Source: Bemisia tabaci (taxonomy: Eukaryota > Arthropoda > Insecta > Hemiptera > Aleyrodidae). From it: a stretch of 64,000 nt of DNA. The stretch is taken from NCBI RefSeq assembly GCF_918797505.1, contig NC_092797.1, forward strand, positions 35,911,372-35,975,371. The letters are read 5' to 3'. Shown here one piece after another: positions 61,701-64,000 of this stretch (position 1 is its first letter; every line of letters begins with the position of its first letter). The translations under genes and the position numbers were made by a program. The notes beneath the pieces are model-generated. The model was not told the origin of the DNA, made no database searches, and worked only from the letters and a program-made list of their open reading frames with translations.

Positions 61701-63741
61701 TTTTTAGAAATTATCATTAACATTGTCATTTTCACATTAACAACTTGCATTATCAAAAAACGCAGAGGTTCCTGTTCTATGGCTACAGAGTGAACTTGAA
61801 GATTTTTCATCATGTATCCAGCAGTGAAATACCTATTCGATTATTTTTTTTACATGTGATACTTCGGACGTAATCCACTTGTACCTGAAGAAGCCAACTC
61901 CAGTTTCTGTAGTTGATTTTACAAAAAAGTTTTCATTCTTATCAATGTTGTTGCTATTTTTACATTAGTGGCGTAGTAGGAGGTCCTGTGTCTCTTTTAT
62001 TTTACACTCTACCTGATTCTTATTTTGCGTGAGACAAGAATGAATAAGAAGTTCAGTCATTTGTTTCAATGAGAAGGAGGATTTCATGTAATACCAATGA
62101 TTAGCATTTAATAGTTGACAATTTTACCACAGAGGATCCAGGCTGGTTTCTTTGCGTTCCCTACAGATTAGCGCTCTGAAAAGGTTACATTTCTGTATAT
62201 CCATATTTTTCATTGTATATCAAAGCTTAAAAGACTTTAACCTATCAGTTCTAACTTGACCATGATTATTGTTCCATTGTTCACCATTTTGTGTTGTTAG
62301 GGATCACCAAGGACAACTTTCTTTTCTTTTTTTGTCGTTGCTCCGCTGTCCTCACCTCAGTTTTACACACATCACTTTGTAATTGAATATTTTTGTCCCT
62401 GGTTCAAATGCTATGGACTCTTGACACATTGGTTGGTCAGTATCAATGGGAGCAAGTGTGATCATGATGAACTCACGCCTTTTTTGTCGTGCGTCAGAAT
62501 CTATCAAATAACCTGGTTTTGTCAGGATTAAAATCATTTGTAGGTACTGCGTCTGCATTTAAGAGGAAAAATTTTTATATCTAAACCGAAAGATCAATCA
62601 TTTCAAATCTTCTCATATAGCTCTCGATGTCTCCTATGCTCATCAATAGAGTATGCTGTGAAGCTGTTTTACGCAAAAATGCTGTAACTCTACTCGTAAA
62701 TTTTGCATTTTCCTACCACTTGTGATCCTCTATTTCAGGTGGCCCAATTGCCACCATGCTTTATTTTTTCATTTTAAATTTTAAAATCTCAGCGTTAAAT
62801 CAGTTTTTGGAAAAATTAGCGATGGTATTGGTGTCCTTGTATAATACCATATTGTCAGAAAAAAATTGGAAAAATTTAGAATGGAGTTATGATGTTTTCA
62901 CTTTTGGCCACAGTGTCAGCAAGTGTTAGTCGGGTGAAATTATTTTTAGCCAGCCAGGAATGTTTTCTCTCTTAATTCTATCTTCTTACCTCAACTCAAT
63001 GTTATCTCTTGTTTGTAGATGCTCACAGACCTTGGACAAGAAATAAAAGCAGCTTGTGATCAGTTGGTTCAAATGGATGTAAACTCTGAACCACCCAAAT
63101 TGCCCTTAGATGCTCAAGTTTCCACTCCAATTTTTGAATTGTACTTAGCCGTTCAGGAATTTGCCAGGTATACTTTTAATTTGCAATTAAAATAGTCTGT
63201 TATTTACCATATTTCACCCTTCTGCTGTTTCTCAAATAGTAGAATTCTTCGACCATCGGATCTTTTTTTGTCTTAAAAATTAAAAAAATTACATACTTGC
63301 TTATGTAGATTTAGTTTGAAACAGCGGAAAGGTTAATTGGTATGTTGCAGGTTCAAAAAATTACACTTCTTTCAGCTTTAGGATAACTCATTTGCTAATA
63401 ATCAGTAGTATTTTGAAATAAATATTTTCAAACTAACGTCTTAATTATCTTGCATTATTTTACTGACCATATTTAAAAGAATAAAAAATAACCCCATTTA
63501 GAGGGGATATCATTTCATATAGTCCTAGAAAAAGTAGATCTTACATAGTTGCTTTCATTATAATGAGTTTTTTTTGTTTTGTTTTCGTTGTTTTGCTTGT
63601 TATATCTGAAAATGTTTTTTTTTTCCTCTCTTGAACAGCATGCGTGAAAACTTACCTGATCATAAATCAATGCCAGTCCAAAACTTCTATCAATGGTTTG
63701 AACCCGCTGTAGATAAATGGCTAGATTTAGCAAAAGTGATG
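7352..63741 (+). CDS. BAIAP3: Munc13-4/BAIAP3-like (staccato/unc-13-4A) vesicle-priming protein, split gene, 3' part outside window
   Basis: Seen: 16 core exons (plus one optional 42-nt exon) on the + strand join in frame to 790 codons without a stop, and the last exon ends at a good donor, so the gene continues past the window. Order: Ser/Pro-rich N-terminus (about residues 1-118), conserved helical segment (about 119-232), C2 domain (about 233-460) with Asp252, Asp258, Asp376 and Asp378 at calcium-loop positions, then the start of the MUN/MHD1 region including a [16 protein letters not shown] motif. Family knowledge: Munc13-4/BAIAP3 proteins tether and prime secretory or dense-core vesicles with SNAREs, in a calcium-dependent way, through two C2 domains flanking MUN. 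The lack of a C1 domain and the C2-MHD order point to this branch rather than classical Unc-13. The fine choice between BAIAP3 and UNC13D orthology is inference. Confidence 0.93.
7831..8082. repeat. MITE family A, copy 4 (with target duplication)
   Basis: It is 252 bp with both inverted repeats intact, flanked by AATA at 7827-7830 and 8083-8086. It lies 123 bp downstream of the exon 1 donor. Confidence 0.9.
9682..9925. repeat. Foldback MITE, about 244 bp
   Basis: The left end ATGAGGACTTATCTGTAACA and following GCGGATGTGAAAAATTA reappear inverted at the right end. Arms are about 75 bp, extending to AAACTGTTTTG, around an unpaired centre of about 90 bp. No second copy was seen in the window. 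Confidence 0.75.
11390..11570. repeat. Duplicated GC-rich segment with TACTTCACGCATTGCG motif
   Basis: Two imperfect copies of GAATACTTCACGCATTGCG followed by CCAAACACAGT..GGTCA lie about 100 bp apart. The same motif forms the palindromes at 28413 and 34474. Confidence 0.5.
14563..15348 (-). pseudogene. Helitron Pif1-like helicase, C-terminal fragment
   Basis: 261 codons on the minus strand. They carry late Pif1/RecD-type motifs: GTRLIVWK, then [20 protein letters not shown] and [14 protein letters not shown]. Family knowledge: these belong to the helicase half of Helitron RepHel proteins, which unwinds DNA in rolling-circle transposition. The 5' half of the protein is in separate frames upstream, so this is a fragment, not a working gene. 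Confidence 0.88.
15391..15990 (-). pseudogene. Helitron Pif1-like helicase, Walker A part, broken
   Basis: On the minus strand, [16 protein letters not shown] is followed by [12 protein letters not shown], the Walker A ATP-binding loop (about 15882-15908). A TAA follows within two codons (about 15877). The same frame then resumes as [20 protein letters not shown], a conserved post-Walker block, and runs to a stop at 15391. A further frame break separates it from the C-terminal piece. Confidence 0.85.
16561..17095. repeat. Tandem repeats inside Helitron 5' region
   Basis: Three imperfect units of about 190 bp share GCCTGCAAATCTACAG, GCAAATCGGTCCGG and GGTTCTCTCAAA. They abut the TC terminus; the third unit is partial. 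Confidence 0.8.
17775..18027. repeat. MITE family A, copy 5 (with target duplication)
   Basis: It is 253 bp, starts CTGCTGTGCTGAGTAAAAAC and is flanked by TATT at 17771-17774 and 18028-18031. Confidence 0.87.
18291..18519. repeat. Foldback MITE family E, copy 1
   Basis: The ends are CACTGGAAAAAAACGACATT and its inverted form ..CCAGTG, flanked by TA on both sides. Nearly the whole element pairs with itself (TCTAGAGTCCAGACTCTT / AAGAGTTTGGACTCTAGA). Confidence 0.88.
19150..19348. repeat. Possible heavily decayed MITE family A copy
   Basis: The order of internal motifs (TTTTTCCAGAGAATTTTAATC, AATATTAATAACTT, TCCATAAAGCGTTTTC) follows family A, but the ends are not intact. Confidence 0.3.
19927..20208. 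repeat. MITE family F, copy 1
   Basis: Inverted ends are TATCGATGGTGAAAATGCAG and (inverted) TTGACAGTGAAACTGCA. The internal AGACTTCCT..CATA phrase is shared with copies at 22310, 29156 and 43993. Confidence 0.65.
20246..20471. repeat. Foldback MITE family E, copy 2
   Basis: It has the same ends as the copy at 18291 (CACTGGAAAAAAACCACATT) and is nearly wholly self-complementary. It ends 198 bp before exon 2. Flanks are AT/AT rather than TA/TA. Confidence 0.88.
20670..20841 (+). CDS. BAIAP3: BAIAP3-like gene, exon 2
   Basis: The acceptor is TATTTTGCCCAAAG and the donor GAG|GTAAAA. The exon encodes about residues 119-176 ([20 protein letters not shown] and on), an acidic helical segment ahead of the C2 domain that is typical of the Munc13-4/BAIAP3 branch. 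It starts with one base of a split codon and ends in phase 0. Confidence 0.88.
21453..21620 (+). CDS. BAIAP3: BAIAP3-like gene, exon 3
   Basis: The acceptor is TTTTTCTGTAG and the donor AAG|GTTTGT. The exon has 56 codons and is phase 0 at both ends. It encodes [20 protein letters not shown] and on to a [16 protein letters not shown] segment. This is one of the most conserved N-terminal blocks of the BAIAP3/Munc13-4 family, directly before C2. Confidence 0.93.
22310..22560. repeat. MITE family F, copy 2
   Basis: Inverted ends are CGACGGTGTAAGTCGGCAAT at both sides. Internal GAACAAATCGACGTCATTCC and AGGAAGTCTGCAACGTCGCA are shared, inverted or direct, with the other family F copies. Confidence 0.8.
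23329..23570. repeat. MITE family A, copy 6 (right end clipped)
   Basis: It starts GCGGCCGTGCTAAGGAAAAG. Its right end stops within ..CGGCGTTTTCCCGTA, where the next copy begins in the same orientation. Confidence 0.75.
23566..23819. repeat. MITE family A, copy 7
   Basis: A full-length element from CTGCCGTATTAAAGAAGAAC to ..CCTTAGCACGGCAG, abutting copy 6 head to tail. Confidence 0.85.
24349..24522. repeat. hAT-like MITE (family C), copy 2
   Basis: The ends are CAGTGGCGTGGCGTGCTTTG and ..CGCCACTCCACTG. The core has the self-complementary GGTGTTCGCTGCGAACACC. Confidence 0.75.
24773..24839 (+). CDS. BAIAP3: BAIAP3-like gene, exon 4 (start of C2 domain)
   Basis: The acceptor is TTCTCTTTTCTAG and the donor AACG|GTAAGT. 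It encodes [20 protein letters not shown] and AN plus one base. This is the first C2 strands and calcium loop 1 with Asp252. The single leftover G pairs with GT.. of either downstream candidate, 35873 or 48956, to give Gly255. Confidence 0.93.
25011..25250. repeat. Decayed MITE family D, copy 2
   Basis: It shares AAATTGTGGTACTACC, ATGGACATTTTCAATCGATTTTGG and ATTAATTGGAAATGTC phrases with 2741-3133 and 25964-26180. Boundaries are approximate. Confidence 0.4.
25964..26180. repeat. MITE family D, copy 3
   Basis: The left part TGTTTGGATGATATGGACAT is inverted on the right as ATGCCCATATCATCCAACA. The centre has several GGGGTAGTGCC-like phrases. It is the clearest copy of the family. Confidence 0.55.
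27004..27084. repeat. Short foldback, about 80 bp
   Basis: AATTGGACGTAT..CTAAAAG.ACCTATG on the left pairs with CATAGGT.CTTTTAG..AATACGTCCAATT on the right, with a short GC-rich loop. Confidence 0.75.
27583..28643. mobile_element. About 1.06-kb DNA element (family G), right end intact
   Basis: The right end (ACAGGTGCGCAGACGAAAAA..GACGAAATGTCC) is the inverted form of the intact left end of the related copy at 33396 (GGACATTTTGTC..). The two copies align through most of their length, so this looks like a TIR element with no surviving coding capacity. Confidence 0.65.
28413..28503. repeat. Perfect-stem palindrome, about 90 bp, inside family G
   Basis: CTACAAACCTAAC..GGATACTTCACGCATTGCG reads inverted without a loop, centred on GCATTGCGCAATGC near 28458. 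Confidence 0.85.
28995..29155. repeat. hAT-like MITE family H, copy 1
   Basis: The ends are AATCCAGCTAATTGGCAGCA and inverted ..GATCCGCCTCTG. The core has AGGTTTAAATGGAGAAAA and AGAATCGAT, shared with 35592-35754. Confidence 0.65.
29156..29390. repeat. MITE family F, copy 3
   Basis: Internal GGAGAACAAATCAACATCAT and GCAACGTCGCAAACCG match the 22310 copy. The ends are less well kept. It abuts the family H copy. Confidence 0.6.
30034..30260. repeat. 113-bp tandem duplication
   Basis: Two units at 30034 and 30147 share AATGAAAGTTTCGTTTC, CATTGGTATCGA and ATGTTATTTTATCGACGA. Confidence 0.8.
30415..30545. repeat. MITE family A, left half only
   Basis: It starts CTGCCGTGCTAAGCAAGAAC and GTTGCCAAACTTCC, then loses family A similarity after the internal TTCAAATGATTTTACCC. 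Confidence 0.65.
31410..31531. repeat. MITE family A, right half only
   Basis: It ends GGGGAATTTGGCAAGTTGCG..CGTTTTTCCTTAAGACAATAG, matching the family A right terminus with changes. Confidence 0.5.
31953..32205. repeat. 20-bp triplicate followed by TTCGGTTTG palindromic motifs
   Basis: Three 20-bp units of type GGTCGTACATCCCGAAGTTC (31953-32012) are followed by several alternating TTCGGTTYGTCAAACC and ACAAACCGAACGTT motifs on both strands. Confidence 0.8.
33595..33811 (+). mobile_element. 5'-truncated non-LTR retrotransposon (Jockey/RTE-like) 3' end
   Basis: The open frame encodes [20 protein letters not shown] and HLLICP, then ANYWSGKI and a stop. This is the C-terminal CxCG..H..CP region of LINE reverse-transcriptase proteins. 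A short untranslated tail ends in AGAAGAAGAAG. The 14-bp AAATGAAATGTTAT lies at both ends (33581-33594 and 33812-33825), a target duplication. The uninterrupted relative reads the same 13 bp once, at 27776-27788. Confidence 0.9.
34474..34547. repeat. Palindrome, about 74 bp, inside family G
   Basis: GGCGCCTACAAACCTAAGTG and GATACTTCACGCATTG read inverted through a GCATTGCACAATGC centre, with about two mismatches. It is the counterpart of 28413-28503. Confidence 0.85.
35092..35336. repeat. MITE family A, copy 8 (diverged)
   Basis: The left end is CGGCAATACTAGGAAGGAAG, then GTTGCCAAATTTTC; the right end is CGGCGTTCTCCTTTGGCGCG. The order is as in other copies, without a matching target duplication. 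Confidence 0.65.
35592..35754. repeat. hAT-like MITE family H, copy 2
   Basis: CAGAGGCGGATCCAGCAATT is inverted at the right as AATTCGCTGGATCCGCC. It shares its core with 28995-29155. It ends 118 bp before the candidate alternative exon. Confidence 0.75.
35873..36007 (+). CDS. BAIAP3: Candidate alternative C2 exon (5a), duplicate of exon 5
   Basis: The acceptor is CTTGTTAGCAG. Reading in the phase set by exon 4 gives [20 protein letters not shown] and a Ser/Asp/Glu-rich tail. The first 11 residues match the exon 5 start ([11 protein letters not shown]) in 9 places, including loop-1 Asp; the rest differs. Donors TCG|GTGACC (36008) or TCG|GTGATT (36035) leave one base, whereas exon 6 needs two. 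Splicing 5a straight to exon 6 shifts the frame and stops at 50129. Splicing to exon 5 keeps the frame. Read through, the exon stops at 36046. It may be a mutually exclusive exon with an unseen partner, a terminal exon, or a decaying duplicate. The family match is secure; its use is not. Confidence 0.65.
39105..39215. repeat. MITE family A, left fragment
   Basis: CTACTGTGCTCATGAGGAAC, then GTTGCCAAAACTTTGATAAA; the right half is missing. Confidence 0.45.
40573..41016. repeat. 222-bp tandem duplication
   Basis: Units at 40573 and 40795 differ at little more than a dozen positions. Both start TTCCTTCGTTTTATGCAAAG and end GGGGGTTACATAGGTAGACT. Confidence 0.92.
41739..41991. repeat. MITE family A, copy 9 (with target duplication)
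   Basis: It is 253 bp, flanked by TATT at 41735-41738 and 41992-41995. Both inverted repeats are well kept. Confidence 0.9.
43993..44260. repeat. MITE family F, copy 4
   Basis: The left end CGACGGTAAAACTACAAAAA is inverted at the right as TTTTTGCTGTTGCGATA. The internal CAGACTTCCTATCATA is shared with the other copies. Confidence 0.65.
44937..45193. repeat. MITE family A, copy 10
   Basis: The left end CCGCCGCGCCAAGGAGAAAC follows TATT. The right end is CGTTTTTCCTTGGAATGGCGG. The right target copy is not matched. Confidence 0.75.
45596..45693. repeat. Short foldback, about 98 bp
   Basis: CGATTGTTGAATCGTTATCG and AATG on the left are exactly inverted on the right, with a further TGATCGAT pair inside. 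Confidence 0.9.
47501..47799. repeat. Foldback MITE, about 300 bp
   Basis: The outer arms are CGCCTTCAGCAG..GCAGCAATTGT and its inverse. The inner arms CTCTGAAGGCGTTTTATGTG and CTGTTGGAGAAC pair around a short centre near 47650. Confidence 0.8.
48768..48931. repeat. hAT-like MITE (family C), copy 3, at an exon acceptor
   Basis: The ends are CAGTGGCGTGGCGCGCTTTG and ..CTCGCCACTG. An exact 8-bp duplication GAATGCGT at 48760-48767 and 48932-48939 marks a hAT-type insertion. The acceptor AG of exon 5 is at 48954-48955, so only 16 bases separate the duplication from the exon. Confidence 0.93.
48956..49136 (+). CDS. BAIAP3: BAIAP3-like gene, exon 5 (C2 domain, 5b)
   Basis: The acceptor is TTTTCTGTTCTAG and the donor CATAG|GTAAAA. 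It encodes [11 protein letters not shown] with loop-1 Asp258, then a long Ser/Pro-rich and His/Lys-rich insertion between C2 strands. Such an insertion is usual in this branch. It ends with two bases that join exon 6. A hAT-like MITE ends 24 bp before the exon. Confidence 0.93.
49137..50039 (+). other. Intron 5, mostly a foldback
   Basis: 903 bp, of which 639 bp is the foldback at 49245-49883. The remaining sequence is the splice borders with a pyrimidine-rich 3' end. Confidence 0.85.
49245..49883. repeat. Foldback element, 639 bp
   Basis: Left arm 49245 to about 49475 (GCACGAAATAACTTATGAAC..) is inverted in the right arm, about 49625-49883 (..GCTCATGAGTTATTCCGTGC), around about 145 unpaired bases. 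The arms keep long exact blocks such as CCAAAAAATTGCAAACGAA. Confidence 0.92.
50040..50174 (+). CDS. BAIAP3: BAIAP3-like gene, exon 6 (C2 domain)
   Basis: The acceptor is TTTTTTTCCAG and the donor GATT|GTAAGG. It encodes a very basic stretch ([16 protein letters not shown]), then [20 protein letters not shown], the conserved C2 strand with the TLNPxWNE signature. Confidence 0.94.
50175..50898 (+). other. Intron 6
   Basis: 724 bp with GT..AG borders; no repeat or gene recognised. Confidence 0.85.
50899..50943 (+). CDS. BAIAP3: BAIAP3-like gene, exon 7 (C2 domain, 45 nt)
   Basis: A short exon between TATGTTTCAG and TG|GTGAGT. It encodes [14 protein letters not shown] and the first two bases of Trp375, the strand leading into calcium loop 3. 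Both splice phases fit their neighbours. Confidence 0.92.
50944..51539 (+). other. Intron 7 with an ACATTATA microsatellite
   Basis: 596 bp. Six perfect copies of the 8-mer ACATTATA lie at 51425-51472; otherwise nothing was recognised. Confidence 0.9.
51540..51696 (+). CDS. BAIAP3: BAIAP3-like gene, exon 8 (C2 calcium loop 3)
   Basis: The acceptor is TTTACTTGCAG and the donor CAG|GTATCC. It encodes [32 protein letters not shown] and [12 protein letters not shown]. Asp376, Asp378 and Asp379 after Trp375 form calcium loop 3. The [15 protein letters not shown] insertion in the loop is diagnostic of BAIAP3/Munc13-4. Confidence 0.96.
51697..52863 (+). other. Intron 8 with a poly-C run and a long open frame
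   Basis: 1167 bp. A 20-base C run lies at 51896-51915. An open frame of 172 codons (52118-52636) has no recognised domain and no splice or start context, and is treated as non-coding. Confidence 0.8.
52864..53073 (+). CDS. BAIAP3: BAIAP3-like gene, exon 9 (end of C2, linker)
   Basis: The acceptor is CTTGTCTCACAG and the donor GGG|GTGAGT. It has 70 codons and is phase 0 at both ends. It encodes the last C2 strands ([20 protein letters not shown]) and the linker [19 protein letters not shown] that leads into the MUN region. Confidence 0.95.
53074..54047 (+). other. Intron 9
   Basis: 974 bp, AT-rich; nothing recognised beyond the splice sites. Confidence 0.85.
54048..54251 (+). CDS. BAIAP3: BAIAP3-like gene, exon 10 (MUN region)
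   Basis: The acceptor is CTGATTTCCAG and the donor GAG|GTGAGT. It has 68 codons in phase 0. It encodes [20 protein letters not shown] followed by [13 protein letters not shown] and [12 protein letters not shown], helical segments of the N-terminal MUN region. Confidence 0.95.
54252..54698 (+). other. Intron 10
   Basis: 447 bp; nothing recognised beyond the splice sites. Confidence 0.85.
54699..54823 (+). CDS. BAIAP3: BAIAP3-like gene, exon 11 (MUN region)
   Basis: The acceptor is ATTTTTCCAG and the donor CTCAG|GTATGT. It encodes [20 protein letters not shown] and a [15 protein letters not shown] segment. It ends with two bases of an Arg codon. Confidence 0.94.
54824..55682 (+). other. Intron 11
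   Basis: 859 bp; nothing recognised beyond the splice sites. Confidence 0.85.
55683..55790 (+). CDS. BAIAP3: BAIAP3-like gene, exon 12 (MUN region)
   Basis: The acceptor is TTTCATGATCATAG and the donor GAATG|GTAACT. It encodes [20 protein letters not shown] and [15 protein letters not shown] plus part of Trp. Phases match exons 11 and 13. Confidence 0.93.
55791..57656 (+). other. Intron 12, two thirds of it a palindrome
   Basis: 1866 bp, of which 1212 bp is the palindrome at 56191-57402. Without it the intron would be about 650 bp, like its neighbours. Confidence 0.88.
56191..57402. repeat. 1.2-kb near-perfect palindromic foldback element
   Basis: The left arm from ATACAGGGTGGGCCAGAAGT to about 56775 is reproduced inverted from about 56818 to ..CCCACCCTGTAT. 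That gives about 585-bp arms and a centre of about 40 bp. Only a few mismatches were found, for example CTTGTGAT against CTTAAGAT and changes in the G/C run. No coding capacity. The termini resemble ACAGGGTG-type arthropod foldbacks (family knowledge). Confidence 0.96.
57657..57794 (+). CDS. BAIAP3: BAIAP3-like gene, exon 13 (MUN region)
   Basis: The acceptor is GTATTCTATAG and the donor GAAAG|GTTTGT. It encodes [20 protein letters not shown] and [20 protein letters not shown]. The exon lies 254 bp downstream of the 1.2-kb palindrome. Confidence 0.94.
57795..58563 (+). other. Intron 13
   Basis: 769 bp; nothing recognised beyond the splice sites. Confidence 0.85.
58564..58615 (+). CDS. BAIAP3: BAIAP3-like gene, exon 14
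   Basis: The acceptor is TTTCTATTGCAG and the donor TTG|GTAAGT. It encodes [17 protein letters not shown] and ends in phase 0. The short length is usual for this part of the gene. Confidence 0.9.
58616..63018 (+). other. Intron 14 (4.4 kb)
   Basis: AT-rich and T-rich, with several T runs (about 60653-60679 and 60959-60978). It contains the possible 42-nt exon at 59103. It has none of the MITE families found in the left half of the window. Confidence 0.8.
59103..59144 (+). CDS. BAIAP3: Possible 42-nt cassette exon
   Basis: Between TTTTCAATGTATAG and AAG|GTATTG there are 14 open codons, [14 protein letters not shown], phase 0 at both ends. It could be included or skipped between exons 14 and 16 without changing frame. 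Support is only the splice sites and the helical, family-compatible composition; it may be a chance ORF in a 4.4-kb intron. Confidence 0.4.
63019..63167 (+). CDS. BAIAP3: BAIAP3-like gene, exon 16 (MUN/MHD1)
   Basis: The acceptor is CTTGTTTGTAG and the donor GCCAG|GTATAC. It encodes [20 protein letters not shown], a Pro-rich linker and [15 protein letters not shown]. It starts in phase 0 and ends with two bases of a split Ser codon. Confidence 0.93.
63168..63638 (+). other. Intron 15
   Basis: 471 bp, AT-rich, with a pyrimidine-rich 3' end; nothing else recognised. Confidence 0.85.
63639..63741 (+). CDS. BAIAP3: BAIAP3-like gene, exon 17 (MHD1 core), last in window
   Basis: The acceptor is CTCTTGAACAG and the donor ATG|GTAATT. 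It encodes [15 protein letters not shown] followed by [19 protein letters not shown], a characteristic MHD1 motif. Because it ends in phase 0 at a donor, further exons must follow outside the window. Confidence 0.95.
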
Positions 63742-64000
63742 GTAATTTATTTTATCTTTTCTTCTTTCAAAAGTACTTCTTTGTTAAAGGAATAAAAATG
63801 CAAACATAAAATTGAAAATATTGCACTTATCTCTTCTAGTATTTTCAGTATTACTTTTTGAAATATTTTGTATTTTACTAAAACGTTTAAGATTTAATAT
63901 TATATCTTTCAATAACCAAAAACAAAGAGAAATTAAAGAATTGCACTTATCTCGCTGAATATTTTCAGTATGAATGTTTTGAATTTTACAAATCAGTTCA

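Overview
The window is animal nuclear DNA. It is AT-rich, its introns have GT..AG borders, and one large split gene is surrounded by many short transposon-derived repeats. The gene is a Munc13-4/BAIAP3 (Drosophila staccato/unc-13-4A) family member, and the repeats are insect-type MITEs, foldbacks, a Helitron and a LINE tail. I infer an insect, most likely a hemipteran such as a whitefly (the dominant 253-bp repeat looks familiar from Bemisia). That species call is an impression, not a measurement. There is no sign of prokaryotic sequence, no rRNA, and no tRNA I could support.

Layout. Positions 1-7269 hold no gene I recognise, only repeat copies. The gene runs on the + strand from 7270 to beyond the right edge. 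It has a 5'UTR/first coding exon (7270-7707), then exons at 20670, 21453, 24773, 48956, 50040, 50899, 51540, 52864, 54048, 54699, 55683, 57657, 58564, (59103), 63019 and 63639. Every exon junction keeps the reading frame. Without the optional 42-nt exon they sum to exactly 790 codons. These cover a Ser/Pro-rich N-terminus, a C2 domain with its calcium-loop aspartates, and the first part of the MUN/MHD1 region. The rest, including MHD2 and a second C2, must lie past 64000. Intron 1 is about 13 kb and intron 4 about 24 kb.

Most interesting for the gene: inside intron 4, at 35873-36007, there is a second version of the C2 exon. It starts in the same phase and encodes [11 protein letters not shown] against [11 protein letters not shown] in the main exon. 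Its end phase does not fit exon 6, so it must join an unseen partner exon, be included with the main exon, or give a truncated protein. The main exon's acceptor has a hAT-type MITE inserted 24 bp upstream, with a perfect 8-bp target duplication.

Mobile DNA. (1) A 253-bp inverted-repeat MITE family is present in at least nine clear copies plus decayed ones. Four copies have 4-bp target duplications, and two bracket the first coding exon. (2) A 2.77-kb decayed Helitron (14332-17105, minus strand) has both termini and broken Pif1-like helicase pieces. It sits inside another MITE whose unoccupied relative is at 2270-2506. (3) A 217-bp LINE 3' fragment with a 14-bp target duplication sits inside a roughly 1-kb DNA element, again with an unoccupied relative. 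(4) Two large foldbacks, a 1.2-kb near-perfect palindrome in intron 12 and a 639-bp one in intron 5, would be transcribed with the gene. (5) Several smaller foldbacks, hAT-like MITEs, tandem duplications and simple repeats fill the introns.
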